From positions 1 to 64,000 of the forward strand of contig JBBHKE010000085.1 of assembly GCA_037447655.1 (NCBI GenBank): a stretch of 64,000 nucleotides of DNA. Reading direction: 5' to 3'. Below the pieces are notes generated by a model. It made no database searches. It saw only the letters and a list, made by a program, of their open reading frames with translations, and had not been told where the DNA came from. The translations under genes and the position numbers were made by a program. Shown piece by piece: positions 52,610 through 64,000 of this stretch. Source of the DNA: Zygnema cylindricum (Eukaryota > Streptophyta > Zygnematophyceae > Zygnematales > Zygnemataceae). Positions within the stretch are counted from its first letter, which is position 1. Each line of letters starts with the position of its first letter.

Positions 52610-55600
52610 ATGGCCGCCCAACGCTGCTTCTGCTCATGGCAACCAGTAGCTGACGTGTCATATCCGGCGCCGTCGAACAAACCATTGCTCGTGCAGACAC
52701 AAGTGGCTCTACGGACTATTTTTTTGTCAGCTGTGCCACGTGTCAGTTTGTGTCCTAGAGATGACAAAGCTGTCAGAAGAGTACACGTGCGAGCCTTAGA
52801 GGTTTCCGGTCCAGGAGCCATTGATTCTCCTCTGATGACAGCCATGCGCGAGAAGGTACGGTGCTGAGGAAAGCGACAAGACGCTTCATTAACGCGTTAT
52901 TATCCTTTTTTGTCCTTATTACAGGTTTATTGTACATTTTTGTTTCCTATTTTCAAACAGAGAATTATTTTTTACATGTAGCGGTAGTAGAGAAAACGCA
53001 GTTTATTTGACTGAATTCCTAGCTGGCATTATTTTTCATGGAAGAAAATGGCAGTGGAATGTGTAGTTTGTTCAAACACACGGCTCACTTTTACCGATGG
53101 AATGTGGAACACATTTTTGCTCGAAGTAAACACATTTTTTTTTTCTTTTATTTTGCTCAAAGCTTTCTGGAATGGATATAGACATGAGCTGCGTGCGTCC
53201 AAAAAGGTCCTGTTTTGTTTTAGAGTTAGTGAATTATCCGCACTAACTCTTTATTAGATCCGAATGTAGTAACTTGTGTGTTGCCACGTGGTACATTATG
53301 GGCCACTTAACTAAATAGTGTGATTCACATTAATTTGTTTGAGATTGGTTCAAAAAGACACTCACTCGAATTAGAGCGATTAGCTCTAATAATAGCGATG
53401 GGCCGTGTAGTGTGGCCTGCTCTTGTCATAAGTATTTATTTTTTACAATTGGCAAAGTATTGTTGATTTTCTCAATGCCAGTCTTACCAGCAAGTGCAAG
53501 TCAGCAACTCTTGTAAGTGTTAAACTTGTTATGTCTCTCATGTCTGGTGACAGATTTGTTTTCCGTTGACCTGGTCAACCTTAATTAGCATTGTTTAAAC
53601 AGTTCAGGCGGATACTGAGTACCATTCTTTTATTTTTGCCAGATTATGGCCGCTTTGGAAACTCAGGATGTGGTCGTGACCGATGCACAGGGGGATGGCC
53701 GACATGTCAGGTGAGGTCAAAATTGTATTTCTGTTTTAGGTCTGGAGTGAGTATGACCATATTTTATCGAGGAACCCAATTTTCATTTGCAACTAAAGCC
53801 TATCTGTACGAAAAGCAGGAGAGTTTTTGTCTGAATTCTCCACAAATGGCACGCGGTTACTTTTGTTTATACAAAAATCCTGAATTCACCAAAATGTTCA
53901 ACATGTGTCGACTACACGGTGAATCACTATTAGAGGTAATAACTAATAACACTTTATTGGTGCCCCTAAATTCTAGCCCTTGAGCCTAAAATAATGTCAG
54001 CAACACTAGTTGTTTTTTTCTTAACTCTAATTTTTTGGACGGTTCAGAATTAGCCGTATGATTCCGAACTGAATTAGAATTAATAACCCCAGTATAAATA
54101 ATTTATTTTCTCTAATAGTGATTTATGGTTTAATCAGCTCGATGGGTTTACCCGCTGATTTACGTGCCTTTCTTCATTTCTTTGTTCCTCAATCACAACT
54201 GCATATTGCCCAAATTTACCATCTCTATATATGATTATATAACAAACATCCAATTACAACTAAAACAGTACGAAGCCTCAACCAATTTACTAAAGCTGGT
54301 CGGTGCATTTCCTGGCACTGAGTTTATCTTTTTAATTGCAAATACTAAATACCCTATATATCATTCTATCAGTTTCAATGGTCAAATTTTCATTCTAAAC
54401 TTTATTCTTGTACAAATTTTGTGTTTATTACCGCTTTTTTTTTTTTGAAAGCATGCTAACTATTCATTTACCTTTCATCCATTTGTATTTAGCATATATT
54501 AGCTTTTGGTTAATATGCATCTATTAATAAACAATTATGAGTGAGCTTTCCAATGTGTGGCACATGTAGCTTTTAAACACTAGTCTTTCAATCTAGAGAC
54601 AAAGTAAAATACTTTTGAACTGTTGGTACCAGTTTCATTTGTGGTATTACGAATATGATTTGAAGTGGTTTTATTTTGTATCCATGCAGTTGCTATCCTA
54701 GCACACTCAACATGTTTATTTTCTCAAATAGCCTAGTACTAAAGAAATGTCCACTGTAGAGGGGACACAGGAATTGAAATTCATAGTATGTCCTGTTGTT
54801 GAGACCTTCGACACCCCATTTGCAAAACAGCAGGGCTATTCTCCCTTACCTTGTTGGTAATCTCTTGTTCGTGTTTTATTGGTCATGTTACCTGTCTTTA
54901 CCATTTCTTTGAAGTTGATAAAAAAAAGGTAACATGACCAATATAACGGGTAACATAACCAAGAAAACAGGGAATATGACCAAAAAAACGTGACCAGAAG
55001 TTGTGTCAGTGAGAATAGGCCCAGTGTACAGTGACGCAAAATTATGTCCTTCACAGCTATTGGAGTGTATGTATATTATGCCTGCTTCACTTTGTATTTA
55101 TTTCAACTGTCACCTGTGTGATAGGACTCTTTACTCTTGGAGTAATTGTAATATTACAGAAGCCCAATAATGGTATTAACCTTATTATTACTAGTGACTT
55201 TTTAGCTGTAATTACCTCTGCTTTTCCCCAAAAAAAAAAAAAAAAACCATAGATCAGAAGTGTGAAAACGCGTGCACACGCTAAATCTGATAACCTCGTA
55301 TCAAATGCGTATTAGACCTGAAAAACACATATATTATGCATATAATACGGTGCTACCAGGTATAGTGTTTGCACGCATTTTTGCACTTTGGATCTATGTG
55401 TTAAACGTTTTGTGTATTTCGCAATTTAGTGGTTTTAGGTGTGTTGCTGGTCTCTGTATAACTTTCCATCACTTGGACGGAACTTGAGGCTGGTTTGTGT
55501 AAGTCATTGGTAATGCCTCAATTGTTCCAGTATGATAGGGTAATTACTCTGTAGAAGGCTTACCCTCGTTTTTCCTACTGTTTTTTGGGTATTTTTACGT

Positions 55601-56189
55601 ACGAATACTCTGAAAATGTACGGTTTACCCACAATGTCAGGGCACATTTCTTTAATGTAACTACCCTATGAAGAGCCAATGAAATCCTTGCAATGTGGCT
55701 GTTCTTTCTGTGATTCAGTTACATTTGTGGTACACCGTGAATCGTCATTAGCACTTAGAAACGTATGAGGACTTGCTAAAATTTATATTTCCGGTGCAAA
55801 TAGCGTCGACAATTTTGAACCACAAAGAGAATTACCCTTAACAAGATTTGTGTTCAGAGGGCAAACAAGACCAGGATGGAATTAGTGTTATCAACGCTAT
55901 TAGCGATTTAAGGTGTAGATAGATGTGGATGTCTGGTTTTCCCTTCTAAACATCGGTTATAGGAAGTTTGGGGTGGTCACATCCTAAAGTAGCTCTGGAC
56001 TATGTACTCTCCTTGTTCACCTTTGTTTTGTATGTGTGTGGCAGTATCGAGGTTGTCTCTCCTCTCTTTGAGGGGAAAAGAAGTGTGGAACGGCAACGCT
56101 TGGTCTATAAGGCGATTTGGGAGGAGCTTCAAGACGTCGTCCATGCGGTCGATTCGATGACAACAAAGAGTCCCTCGGAGGTTTCTTGA
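52610..56189 (+). CDS. BolA-like protein, probably organellar
   Basis: Three exons: 52610-52855, 53643-53710 and 56045-56189 (stop TGA 56187-56189), all with GT-AG introns of 787 and 2334 bp and consistent phases; 152 aa. Residues 1 to about 60 are rich in Ser, Ala, Val and Arg and poor in acidic residues, as in a plastid or mitochondrial transit peptide. The BolA domain follows: [10 protein letters not shown] at the end of exon 1, GDGRHV across the exon 2/3 boundary, then [21 protein letters not shown] and [11 protein letters not shown] in exon 3. This matches the plant BOLA1/BOLA4 type, small partners of monothiol glutaredoxins that share a 2Fe-2S cluster through the conserved His. The start is the first ATG in frame with the domain. 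Which of the paralogues it is cannot be decided here. It converges with the NOL10 gene. Confidence 0.88.
54878..54941. repeat. Inverted repeat in BolA intron 2
   Basis: ATTGGTCATGTTACCT (54878-54893) and its exact complement AGGTAACATGACCAAT (54926-54941) form a 16-bp stem with a 32-nt loop. Two diverged echoes of the right arm follow to about 54980. Confidence 0.7.
55734..55918. mobile_element. Possible small MITE in BolA intron 2
   Basis: The left end GTACACCGTGAATCGTCATT resembles, in inverted form, the right end ATTAGCGATTTAAGGTGTAG and the TIR of the element at 4633-5252 (CTACACCACGAATCGTAATT). The match is imperfect and no TSD is clear. Confidence 0.35.
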
Positions 56190-57806
56190 CTAAGCTCTTC
56201 AATTTTGGTCGGGTAGAAGGATTTGTACATTTTCCATTTGTGATGCAAGGTTTTGGTACTCTTTTTGTCTGCGAATTTTAGGTATTTAAGTGAAGTATAA
56301 TCATTTTGTCAAAACTTGCTTGTGCTACATTTCAATCCCATTGACGAAACCCACGGCCTGTGAAAATTAGCGTTCACTGTTAATGTTACAGTTTGTTTTT
56401 TTTTTTTTTTTTCGGCTTGTGTTTCAGCGTGTGTACATGTCTATTAGATGAGAAGTCTTGTACTGTTGTCACTTCCAAAAGCTATGTTGAGTCTGGTATT
56501 CTGCAGGTTAGGTGGGAGACAAAATATTTGGGTCGATATCAAGACATACCAGGCTTAAGTGGATATACAATTGGCCGATGGATGTGACAGTTAATCGAGT
56601 ATAGCAGTATGAAATGCAGGAAAGGAAGGCTGGTCTCTTGTTTGTCATTCATCTTGCACGGGCATATGTTACAGCACTCTAATTGTTGTAGCCTGTGACT
56701 ACTTGTTTGCCGTATATGTGCCTGCTTCTTCTTCTTTTTCTAGATCTTTTTACATTTAGCGATATACATTGACTAAATAGGTATAATGTCATTCATGTGA
56801 TATGTTGTGATATGATATCACTTTGTTTCTTAACATATGAAATAGACTGTGGAAGAAAACAGCCCTGAACTTATCACTGTATCGTTCTTAGTTCCTTTTC
56901 TCAGATACCAAATTAGAATGGTCATCCAAAAAACTCACGACCACACGCAGCTGTTATGATTCTCTGTGTCTTTTTAAAATTCACTAATCTCCATGATTTG
57001 GACCAGGCACCTTAGGTGACTCCCTTGTTTTGTATTACACTATTGTTGAAAAAGGGAACATGGCCGCGATAATGAAACATTTACACTTTAATTTCTACGA
57101 TATTGGAGAGTTACCTAAAAGGTCGATGATAGGAATGACCATAGTTCCAGGAGAACCCTGTTATTAGCACAATTACGAAAGATAATGTTTCCATCCTTTG
57201 TTTGACATACACTTTTTCTTCCATTTCTACTAAAACCATATTGACAACCTGTTCCCGGTCTCCCTTGATATCTCTGCTGAACTTAACTGAGTTGCTTTCA
57301 GTGAGTTTTGTGTTCTGTTGTTTGTTTGGTTCAGTTTCAATAAGATATTGTTGATCTTGCCACCAGTTTGGAGTTGTCGCTCTATTTGGTGTATTGCGTT
57401 AGACTGCCCTTCCCTCTCTGTTCCCTTTCTTATACATCAGAGCACCAACCAAACTGTTGATAGTCAAAAATCATAATGCCCACACATAAGAGTGAAGTTC
57501 CACCTGAACAGAATGCACTATGGTACACTGTGGTAAGTGATATTGCCGCAACTAACTTTTTCGTATGCCATATATCATAAACTTTTTGCTCAAACCAGCC
57601 CAACATAGTGCATTTTGTTACGGTGGATCTTCCCTCTAAGTGAAGTTCCAATAGCTTCGTAGGCCGGAAAAAAACATATTGTGCAAATACAACAAACATC
57701 CTCGTTCAGTCAACACATTCAGTGATCACAGAGAGAGACACTTGCCATCTACCGTCACGAGGACACCATTGCAAAAACGGAACATTCCTTAATTCTTTCA
57801 TGCTGT
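56190..57806. other. Intergenic between convergent genes (3' UTRs)
   Basis: Holds the 3' ends of the BolA gene and of NOL10. Short frames at 56393 and 57430 show no recognisable domain. No RNA gene or repeat was identified. Confidence 0.5.
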
Positions 57807-57985
57807 TTAATCTCTCGACCTTGACGAACCTCGCCCCCCGCCTCTCCCTCTCCCACCCCCCCCTCTCCCCCCACGACCCCTCCCTCCACCTCCACCTCCT
57901 CTTCCTCCCCCTCCCCTCCCTCCCCCTCCCCTTCCTCCCCCTCCCCTTCCTCCCCCTCCCCTTCCCCCCCTTCCTCTAAAACCTC
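57807..57985 (-). repeat. RGG-coding GGRGGRGG repeat of NOL10
   Basis: A pyrimidine-rich (CCTCCCC)n-like tract on plus encodes about 50 residues of Gly/Arg repeats ending GSSRSRD. RGG tails bind RNA and are arginine-methylation targets; this one replaces the basic tail of the animal protein. Confidence 0.85.
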
Positions 57986-60900
57986 CCCTCCCTGGACTCC
58001 TATCCCCAGGCAGTCCTAACGACTTCACACTCCTCCGAGCCGGATACTTGCCACTCTTTTCGTCCGTATCCCTACCGCCAAACCTTTCTCTTTCTCCGAA
58101 AGACTTTGGAAGAAGTTTAAACTCTCGGCTTCCCCCGACTCTCTTTACCTCTCCCCCCTGTTTCTCTGAAACTGCCGCGACTCTCTCCTCCAATGGTAAG
58201 CTTTGGACTTCTTTGAGGGACACATTATTTCGAAAAGCGGTCGCGTGAGCTTCATCTTTCGCCACATACAGCCTAAACACAGAAAAGACAAAAACAATCA
58301 ATAATAATTACCCAAAATAACCGCCAATCGGCAAAAAATTATAAAAAGGATCAAGGATCAAGGATCTGTCTCTAACTTTTAAACCTCAGCGAACAGTTGG
58401 ATGAACATAGAACATATCTTCGGATGCCCAGAAATCTATCCCTCAGATTAATGCCGTGAGAGGTGTACTGAAACTGACCATATTTAACGCCTTATTCTAA
58501 TTGTCAAGAGTCACATATTTCCTGCTATAACATCAGTGCACGGTTCAGAAAACTTTTGAAACTGTGACATCCAATAGACCTGGAAAAGAACCAATCAGAA
58601 AGGAGTTGACACAACACTTTTTCAGCCACAAGGTTCCCTCTCCATTCCAAAGCCACAGATCAAAAGGTTCCAGAAGTATCACAAATGCCTACCTCGGTTC
58701 ACTCCCTCGACTCTTAGAAGCCATAGCTCCATTTCTGGCATCTCTATTGTCCTCGGACCCATTCCCCTCGTCATCTTCTTCATCGTTTTCATCTTCCTCT
58801 CCATCATCTTCATCGATAAGGTCAAAATGCTCATCAAGATCTGGTGTAGGTTTTCCCACCTTCCGGGTGGAACCGTGGAGTGCCTTGTATTCGTCTGATT
58901 GGTCGTTAACTGTAAAAGCCTGGTATATGACGAAGGAAAAAAAAAATGACATTCGTAGCCAACGTGACAGAACAAGATACAAACAGGACAACCTTCCTGA
59001 ATGACGACTTAAGACAAAGAATACAAGGCATACGTGTTACAACAATAACTTGATAGAGCGAATATTCATTTCAAACTTCTCGTTTTTTATTCATAGGACA
59101 ACAGCATGTCTTCCTTTTATCGAAGTTTCAAGGTCCTGGTTATTAAGATATTGAGATCAGGCATGGGCTTTAAACTATGCTGTTTCATCCGGAAAAGCGT
59201 CATATATCTGATAAAAAGCATACGCAATAACTAGAAAGAAAAGGCTGGAGATAGAGTAGAAACTAATGCAGTCTAATTCCATCAAAAAATCTGGCTGACA
59301 ATTTGATTCATTTCCACAGAGATGGATGATCTTCGCAATATCCAGTTTAGAACAAAATGATTGGGAGAGGATACATACGCAGACAGCTATAAGGAAAAAA
59401 ACAAATAAAAAACACTTATGGGCTATATAACAGATGCAGGTAAACTAAAAAACCTCTCGCCAGTTTAGTCAACAGGTAAATAGGAATACGACCAGTAGAA
59501 AACAGGCCTTTCATGCAAATTGAGGAGCTTCCACACCTGATCTGTGAACAACGCCGAGAAACGTTCATCCATCAAAGTGTTCAAGGCAGTCCCCTTCTTC
59601 TTCCTCTTCTTTGAAGGATTCTTATCATCCTCTCCCTCCATAGTCCCTTCCGGAGTTTCTTCCGCCATGAGTCGGGCAGCTAATTCTGCATTCACTTTGG
59701 GAAGTTTGCGTTTCACCTGCAAAGTCCATCAACCAGCTTTCAGAACATTATTTTTCAAAGAAGTGACCAAAAAAACTTAGATACAGAAGTCCAAGAGAAG
59801 TTTCATACAAGAGCAAAACAGGTCAGGCAGAGGTGTTGACATAAACCGTGACACAAGAACCACAAAATTTTAGGAGTTTGTTTAATTATTTTGGGAGTTG
59901 GAAGTAAAAAGAGGTCAAATGAAGACATTGTGATGAATACGAACCGTAATGCGAGAAGCCCTTTCAGCGTCCATCTTTTGCTCAATACGTTTCTGACGAT
60001 AGACCTCATATGCGAAAGGATCGGTCATCACTTTTGCCTGTTCAAAACCTCACTAAAACATCAATTTCATGAATTGACAGAGATGTCATGTCAATGGAAA
60101 GACCACATTTCCAGGAAAGGCCAAACCCAAAACTGTATCCATCAACTTTGTCGCAAGCAAAAAAAACATCAATGTTACAAGCAGTAGAGAACATGCATTA
60201 CAGAGAAAAAGGATGTTGGAAGAAAATGACTTGCCTTGTGGTAAAGACGAGCATCGATAAAGAATCCATGCATGTAAGCTCGAAGCAAATTTGAACCAAG
60301 GAGGCTACTCAGATTTAAGCGGTCTAATTCTTCTCTGGTCACAAATTTGAAATCCTCATATACCACGGTTTCTCCTGTCTCTTCCATTTCTTCCTGTCGC
60401 CCCTCCCACAGACACGTTCTTCAGTCCACACCATTCTCTACAACTGATTTCCAATGGCTTATTAAGGTGCCTAGATTATCTCAAACATAACTTCATCACA
60501 TTACATTTACTCAAGGCCTCAATTTTGTTGTGGAAAGACTTCAAGGGAGCCTCAAACAGAATGGACCTCTCTCAGTATATATTTTCGTTTTCTGAGTCAA
60601 TAAATACAGCCAAGTACATCCTCAATTAACATCAGCAGATTATCATTCAATCATCTGTATCCTGAGTCCCTGTCAACCTCCTTATGCACGAATGGTTCTC
60701 AACAACTCGGTAGATAATAACTTAGGATGCTTTATGTACCGTGAGGTTATCCAGAAACGAGCACCAGCGAGGTGCAGGGCCCAACGCGGGAATAAAAAAG
60801 CTTTGCATTTTAGGCATATCAAGCGCCATCAAAATCAAACCACTGCCCTTAACAGCACAAACGTCGTTGATGCCACCTCCTCCTGGCTCGACACTAGTCA

Positions 60901-63900
60901 GGTTGTTTCCCTGATCCAGAACACATAAATAAAAAAAACAGGTTCAGTTTCCGTTCCTGACTTTGAGTTTTGGTCTGCATTGGAAAATCCATGTTCACTC
61001 CAGGGCCTTCTTATGCCCGTAAATCCTCACTGGGCGACAGAGTTAGTTCTTACGACTAGTGTTTAACAGAGTACCCTTTCTGCAAACTTGCAAAACAAAG
61101 GCAACAGTATGACATAAGAACATTAGCTTCATACTACATACCGTGACGGGATCCCAAATCTTAACAATTTTGCTGTCGGAAGTGATCAATTGCCTCTGAG
61201 CCTGCGTCACAGTCGAGTGCCATTTAATGTCGACAATGGGACTCCCATACCTGCGACCACAAATATGAGTGTCTCAACCGGTATCCAAAACTTTATATTT
61301 TAAACCATCTCTACAAATCACACCTGTGAAATTGCAGTCACAACATGTACCACATCGCCTTATCCCTCTTCCATCTACACTGAATCAATCATACAGAGAA
61401 GATATAGTTTGTTTTTGCTGGAAACCGGCTTCTTGCCCTACCTTTTCTGACTTTAGGGGAGCAGTACTTCTGTCTACTGGTTTACAAGGTAACCCTTCCT
61501 TGTTTGAAATTAGAATAAAGGCGAGAAAATAAACAAGCCCGTCTCGTATGCTCACATTGGGTTTGAATTGCAGATAAAAAGTATGTCAAGTTGCTAAAAT
61601 CAAATGAATACAATACCTGCCTGTGGTCATAATATACATACTCTCATAACCAAATTGAAAGGTCTATTGAATAAAACCATTTCTTTTTTATGCACGTCCG
61701 CAATCTTAGTGCTCTTGGTAGGTTAGACATGTTCAATAAGCGGCAAAAACCATAACATTAAAAAACTGATCGGTCCTGAAATGCAACAAATAAAATGTCC
61801 TGTCAACAAACTTCAAAACCCAACATTCAGCCAAAATCAGGAAAAGGACATTCAGCAGGTCAAATCAGAGTTACATACATGTGGTCTTTAGTCCTTAACG
61901 GTGAAGTTGAGCGTAGATCATAGAGCAAAACCTGCCACAAGAAGGTGATGTAAACCAACTTAATGCAGTTGCGAAAGAAAATTTTACTTTTTCTTCCCAG
62001 ATAAACAACAAAACTAAGTTTCCAAAGTTTTAAGAACCAGTCCTCCCCACATTGTCTTTGAAAATATTAGAAGCGTGAGGAAGAGAGCACATCTCAAACC
62101 ACTTGAATATTTCTTGTTTCCCAAATTTAAATGGAATGTTCTTTTACTGCGATAATATATGGCAATCCAAAGGCTATTATCGTTTGTTATTCACAAGTAC
62201 ACGTCAGCCTTTTCTAGCTCATGGTACAATAGCTGATAAGAGCTATTCCAAGCAAAAATAAAACGAAATGCAATGACATTGCCTATTAATGGAATTTCTT
62301 TCACATCACAACAACAATTCTAGGATTCCAAAACATATCAGTTACACCGTCAATGTTTCTTCCACTCCAACAAGAAACACGATGATTATGGATGGTAAAC
62401 ATTCAGCAAAACTTACAACGATGTTGATATCGACGACAAACATGTGTCCAGCATTCAAGATATGTTCAAGATGGCTTTACCTGACCGCCGCTGGTGCCAA
62501 CCGCTACTTGCATCGAATCGGTATCCTCAAAACGTATTGCTGTCACTTCCTGTGAATGCAAATAAGGTTCCAAGCAACAAAATGGACTGTGACTCATAAC
62601 TACATTACTCAGTAAAGCAGTCACTACATCAGAATATAGCATATTATCAAAATGTTTTTGGCCTAAACATGATGCAGATTTGTATGAAGAAAGGCTTAAT
62701 GTATGTCGTCCTGCTCAAGCAACTTAAGTCACTGAAGCCGTCTGATAACATACTACATTTCAACTGGGGAAAACTGAACACCCAATCTAAACATTGAAAG
62801 CCAGGAATTGCAAAATAAGTAGTTTGCAAAACAAAATGTTCAAGTAAATATGCAATTCCTCTTACTTGGTCCCCCATATTTGCCGAACCGACAGCATCAA
62901 TGCGAGCTACCGCTCTCTTTTGTCGTTGATCAAAAAATTCAACTGCCCCGTCCTCTCCTCCACACGCTAAAAGGCCAAAAACTGGGCTTTACCACACACC
63001 TCCAGCACCCCTTTCCAGTTCATCATAATGGCCTTAGAAAGATTGAGGACAATACATCAACAGTTCAATTGTGTTCACAAAAAGTGTTGCCATATAGCCA
63101 CTAGGACTGCCGAAATAGATACGACATAAAATCATAGCTATTTTACAATTGAATCAGTAAATTCGTAAATTAAACCGTGATGATGCAATCATAGTATATT
63201 GAAAATTGCAAGAGGAAAAACTGCTGTTTGTTGCAAAATTGGCCATGTGATACGTTGACATCATAATTTTCACATCCACACTAACATGTCACAGAGGGTG
63301 TATTTGCCTAATCCTAAATGCTACGAGCAATGCATCAGATAAAAATCAGTTTTGGCAACCAATTTCAAAGTCACATTTCTTTGTACAGGTGAAAGGTTCT
63401 TGGGCTCTCATTCCCACACCATCCTACCATGACCCGCACATAACTTTCTGTTATTTTACAGCCAAATTGTCCATACATAATCATGAGAATGAAACACAGC
63501 TTGACTGGCCAGACAAGGGTTGGACGCTGTCATGTAAGCAGTTGACTATCATTCAAAACACGGATTGGCAAGAAGAGATATAATAAAGGTACCTCCTTCC
63601 AATGACATTGATCCCTGGCGACCGTGTCACAAGAGGTGGCAAAAACTGTCCCTGAAACAACCGAGTCATGCATAATTTTGTATTAGAACAAGTAAATTAT
63701 AATGACTACAACCAAATATTTTGTCGTATAATTTCCGCATAAAACGTTGTTGCGACCTTTATACAAACAAACTTTGGAAAGACATGAAATGCTTTTACGA
63801 TATCAACAAATTAATGTGACCCATATTCCACATAGTTATGCAAAAAGCTGATACTGCATAAAATGAAACCATGCATTATTCGTTTTTTAAGACCACCGAC

Positions 63901-64000
63901 AAAGTATACACAAACTCAAGTAAATGATTTTGCTTTTATAAGAGAACATCACATGCCTGTTCAAGATTCAGTCGATACACTTCTGGGGATGAGGCCGCAA
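57807..64000 (-). CDS. NOL10: NOL10/ENP2-type WD40 nucleolar protein, 3' part (12 exons)
   Basis: Exons on the minus strand: 63957-64000 (partial), 63593-63651, 62866-62986, 62481-62549, 61879-61931, 61142-61250, 60740-60910, 60235-60393, 59945-60037, 59537-59716, 58693-58919, 57807-58272 (stop TAA 57807-57809). Phases agree throughout and give 582 codons in the window. Landmarks: EVYRLNLEQ; WD40 blades with VEFFDQR, VAVGTSGGQVLLYDLRS, KIVKIWDP; LGPAPRWCSFLDNLT; FVTREELDRLNL; RAYMHGFFIDARLYHK; DPFAYEVYRQKRI; KLPKVNAELAARLMAEE; MDERFSALFTDQAF; an acidic Asp/Glu stretch; LYVAKDEAHATAFRN; and a long Gly/Arg-rich RGG tail. All match the order in human NOL10 and yeast Enp2, a 90S/small-subunit processome factor for 18S rRNA in the nucleolus. 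The N-terminal part lies beyond 64000. Confidence 0.95.
60038..60234 (-). other. GC-AG intron in NOL10
   Basis: The exon ends CACAAG and the intron begins GCAAGT, the optimal GC donor context; the acceptor is TTGAACAG. Splicing here keeps the reading frame (…RLYHK | AKVMTDPF…). Confidence 0.85.
63652..63956 (-). other. Second GC-AG intron in NOL10
   Basis: The exon ends GAACAG and the intron begins GCATGT; the acceptor is GGTTGTTTCAG. The join LNLEQ | GQFLPPLV matches the family (LEQGRYLNPL in human). Confidence 0.8.

Noticed and set aside
53048-53983. Separate small genes between BolA exons
   Set aside because: They lie within introns 1 and 2; only 53643-53710 is coding, in a frame dictated by the BolA domain.
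55968-56044. Extension of BolA exon 3 upstream to an in-frame ATG
   Set aside because: The sequence before 56045 ends in a good acceptor (GTGTGGCAG), and splicing from 53710 gives the conserved GDGRHV join.
58564-59004. Plus-strand Ser-rich frame
   Set aside because: Antisense of the acidic NOL10 exon 58693-58919.

Overview
The window is nuclear DNA of a green plant (streptophyte). Two genes at the right end have clear plant-type exon/intron structure: a BolA-like protein (52610-56189, +) and the C-terminal two thirds of the ribosome-biogenesis WD40 protein NOL10/ENP2 (57807-64000, -, running off the window). They are convergent. The species cannot be named from sequence alone; the repeat content suggests a large, repeat-rich genome.

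Positions 1-6347 hold decayed repeats: the end of a copia LTR, a possible pogo-type transposase relic, a roughly 700-bp GA-only tract, short tandem duplications and a TIR element. Positions 6353-35141 are one nested stack of Ty1/copia elements, resolved here by 5-bp target-site duplications (TSDs). The host, C1 (-, TSD CAAGT), carries in its gag a family-B solo LTR (10815-12604), which itself carries a family-A solo LTR (11202-12248). C1 gag also carries a three-LTR tandem array of a gag-only element D (12846-34235). That array in turn holds copia C2 (13014-19364), copia C3 (24150-30307) and a second family-B solo LTR (31440-32285). Removing the inserts restores an open reading frame across the C1 gag junctions.

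These copia families share two traits. Their primer binding site matches the anticodon arm of initiator tRNA-Met (half-tRNA priming, as in Drosophila copia and yeast Ty5). Their gag reading frame starts inside the LTR and reads through the primer site.

Positions 35147-41017 contain a Helitron 3' end (-) and a fourth copia, C4 (+). Five bases into the C4 5' LTR sits a complete 517-bp miniature LTR retrotransposon (TRIM1, TSD TGTTA). It has 229-231-bp LTRs, a canonical plant initiator-Met primer site, a 57-bp interior and a polypurine tract. Each LTR contains a tRNA-like Pol III unit: A box, B box and TTTT stop, with a full cloverleaf in the 3' LTR. A second, older copy (TRIM2, 44705-45230, TSD AGACT) has the same design. 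In TRIM1 the two LTRs are identical except for the first half of the tRNA module. This is the most unusual system in the window.

Positions 41018-52609 are very AT-rich and repeat-laden: a tandemly repeated exon-like block, large diverged direct repeats, homopolymers, TA microsatellites and a second Helitron 3' end at 51881. From 52610 on the sequence is genic.
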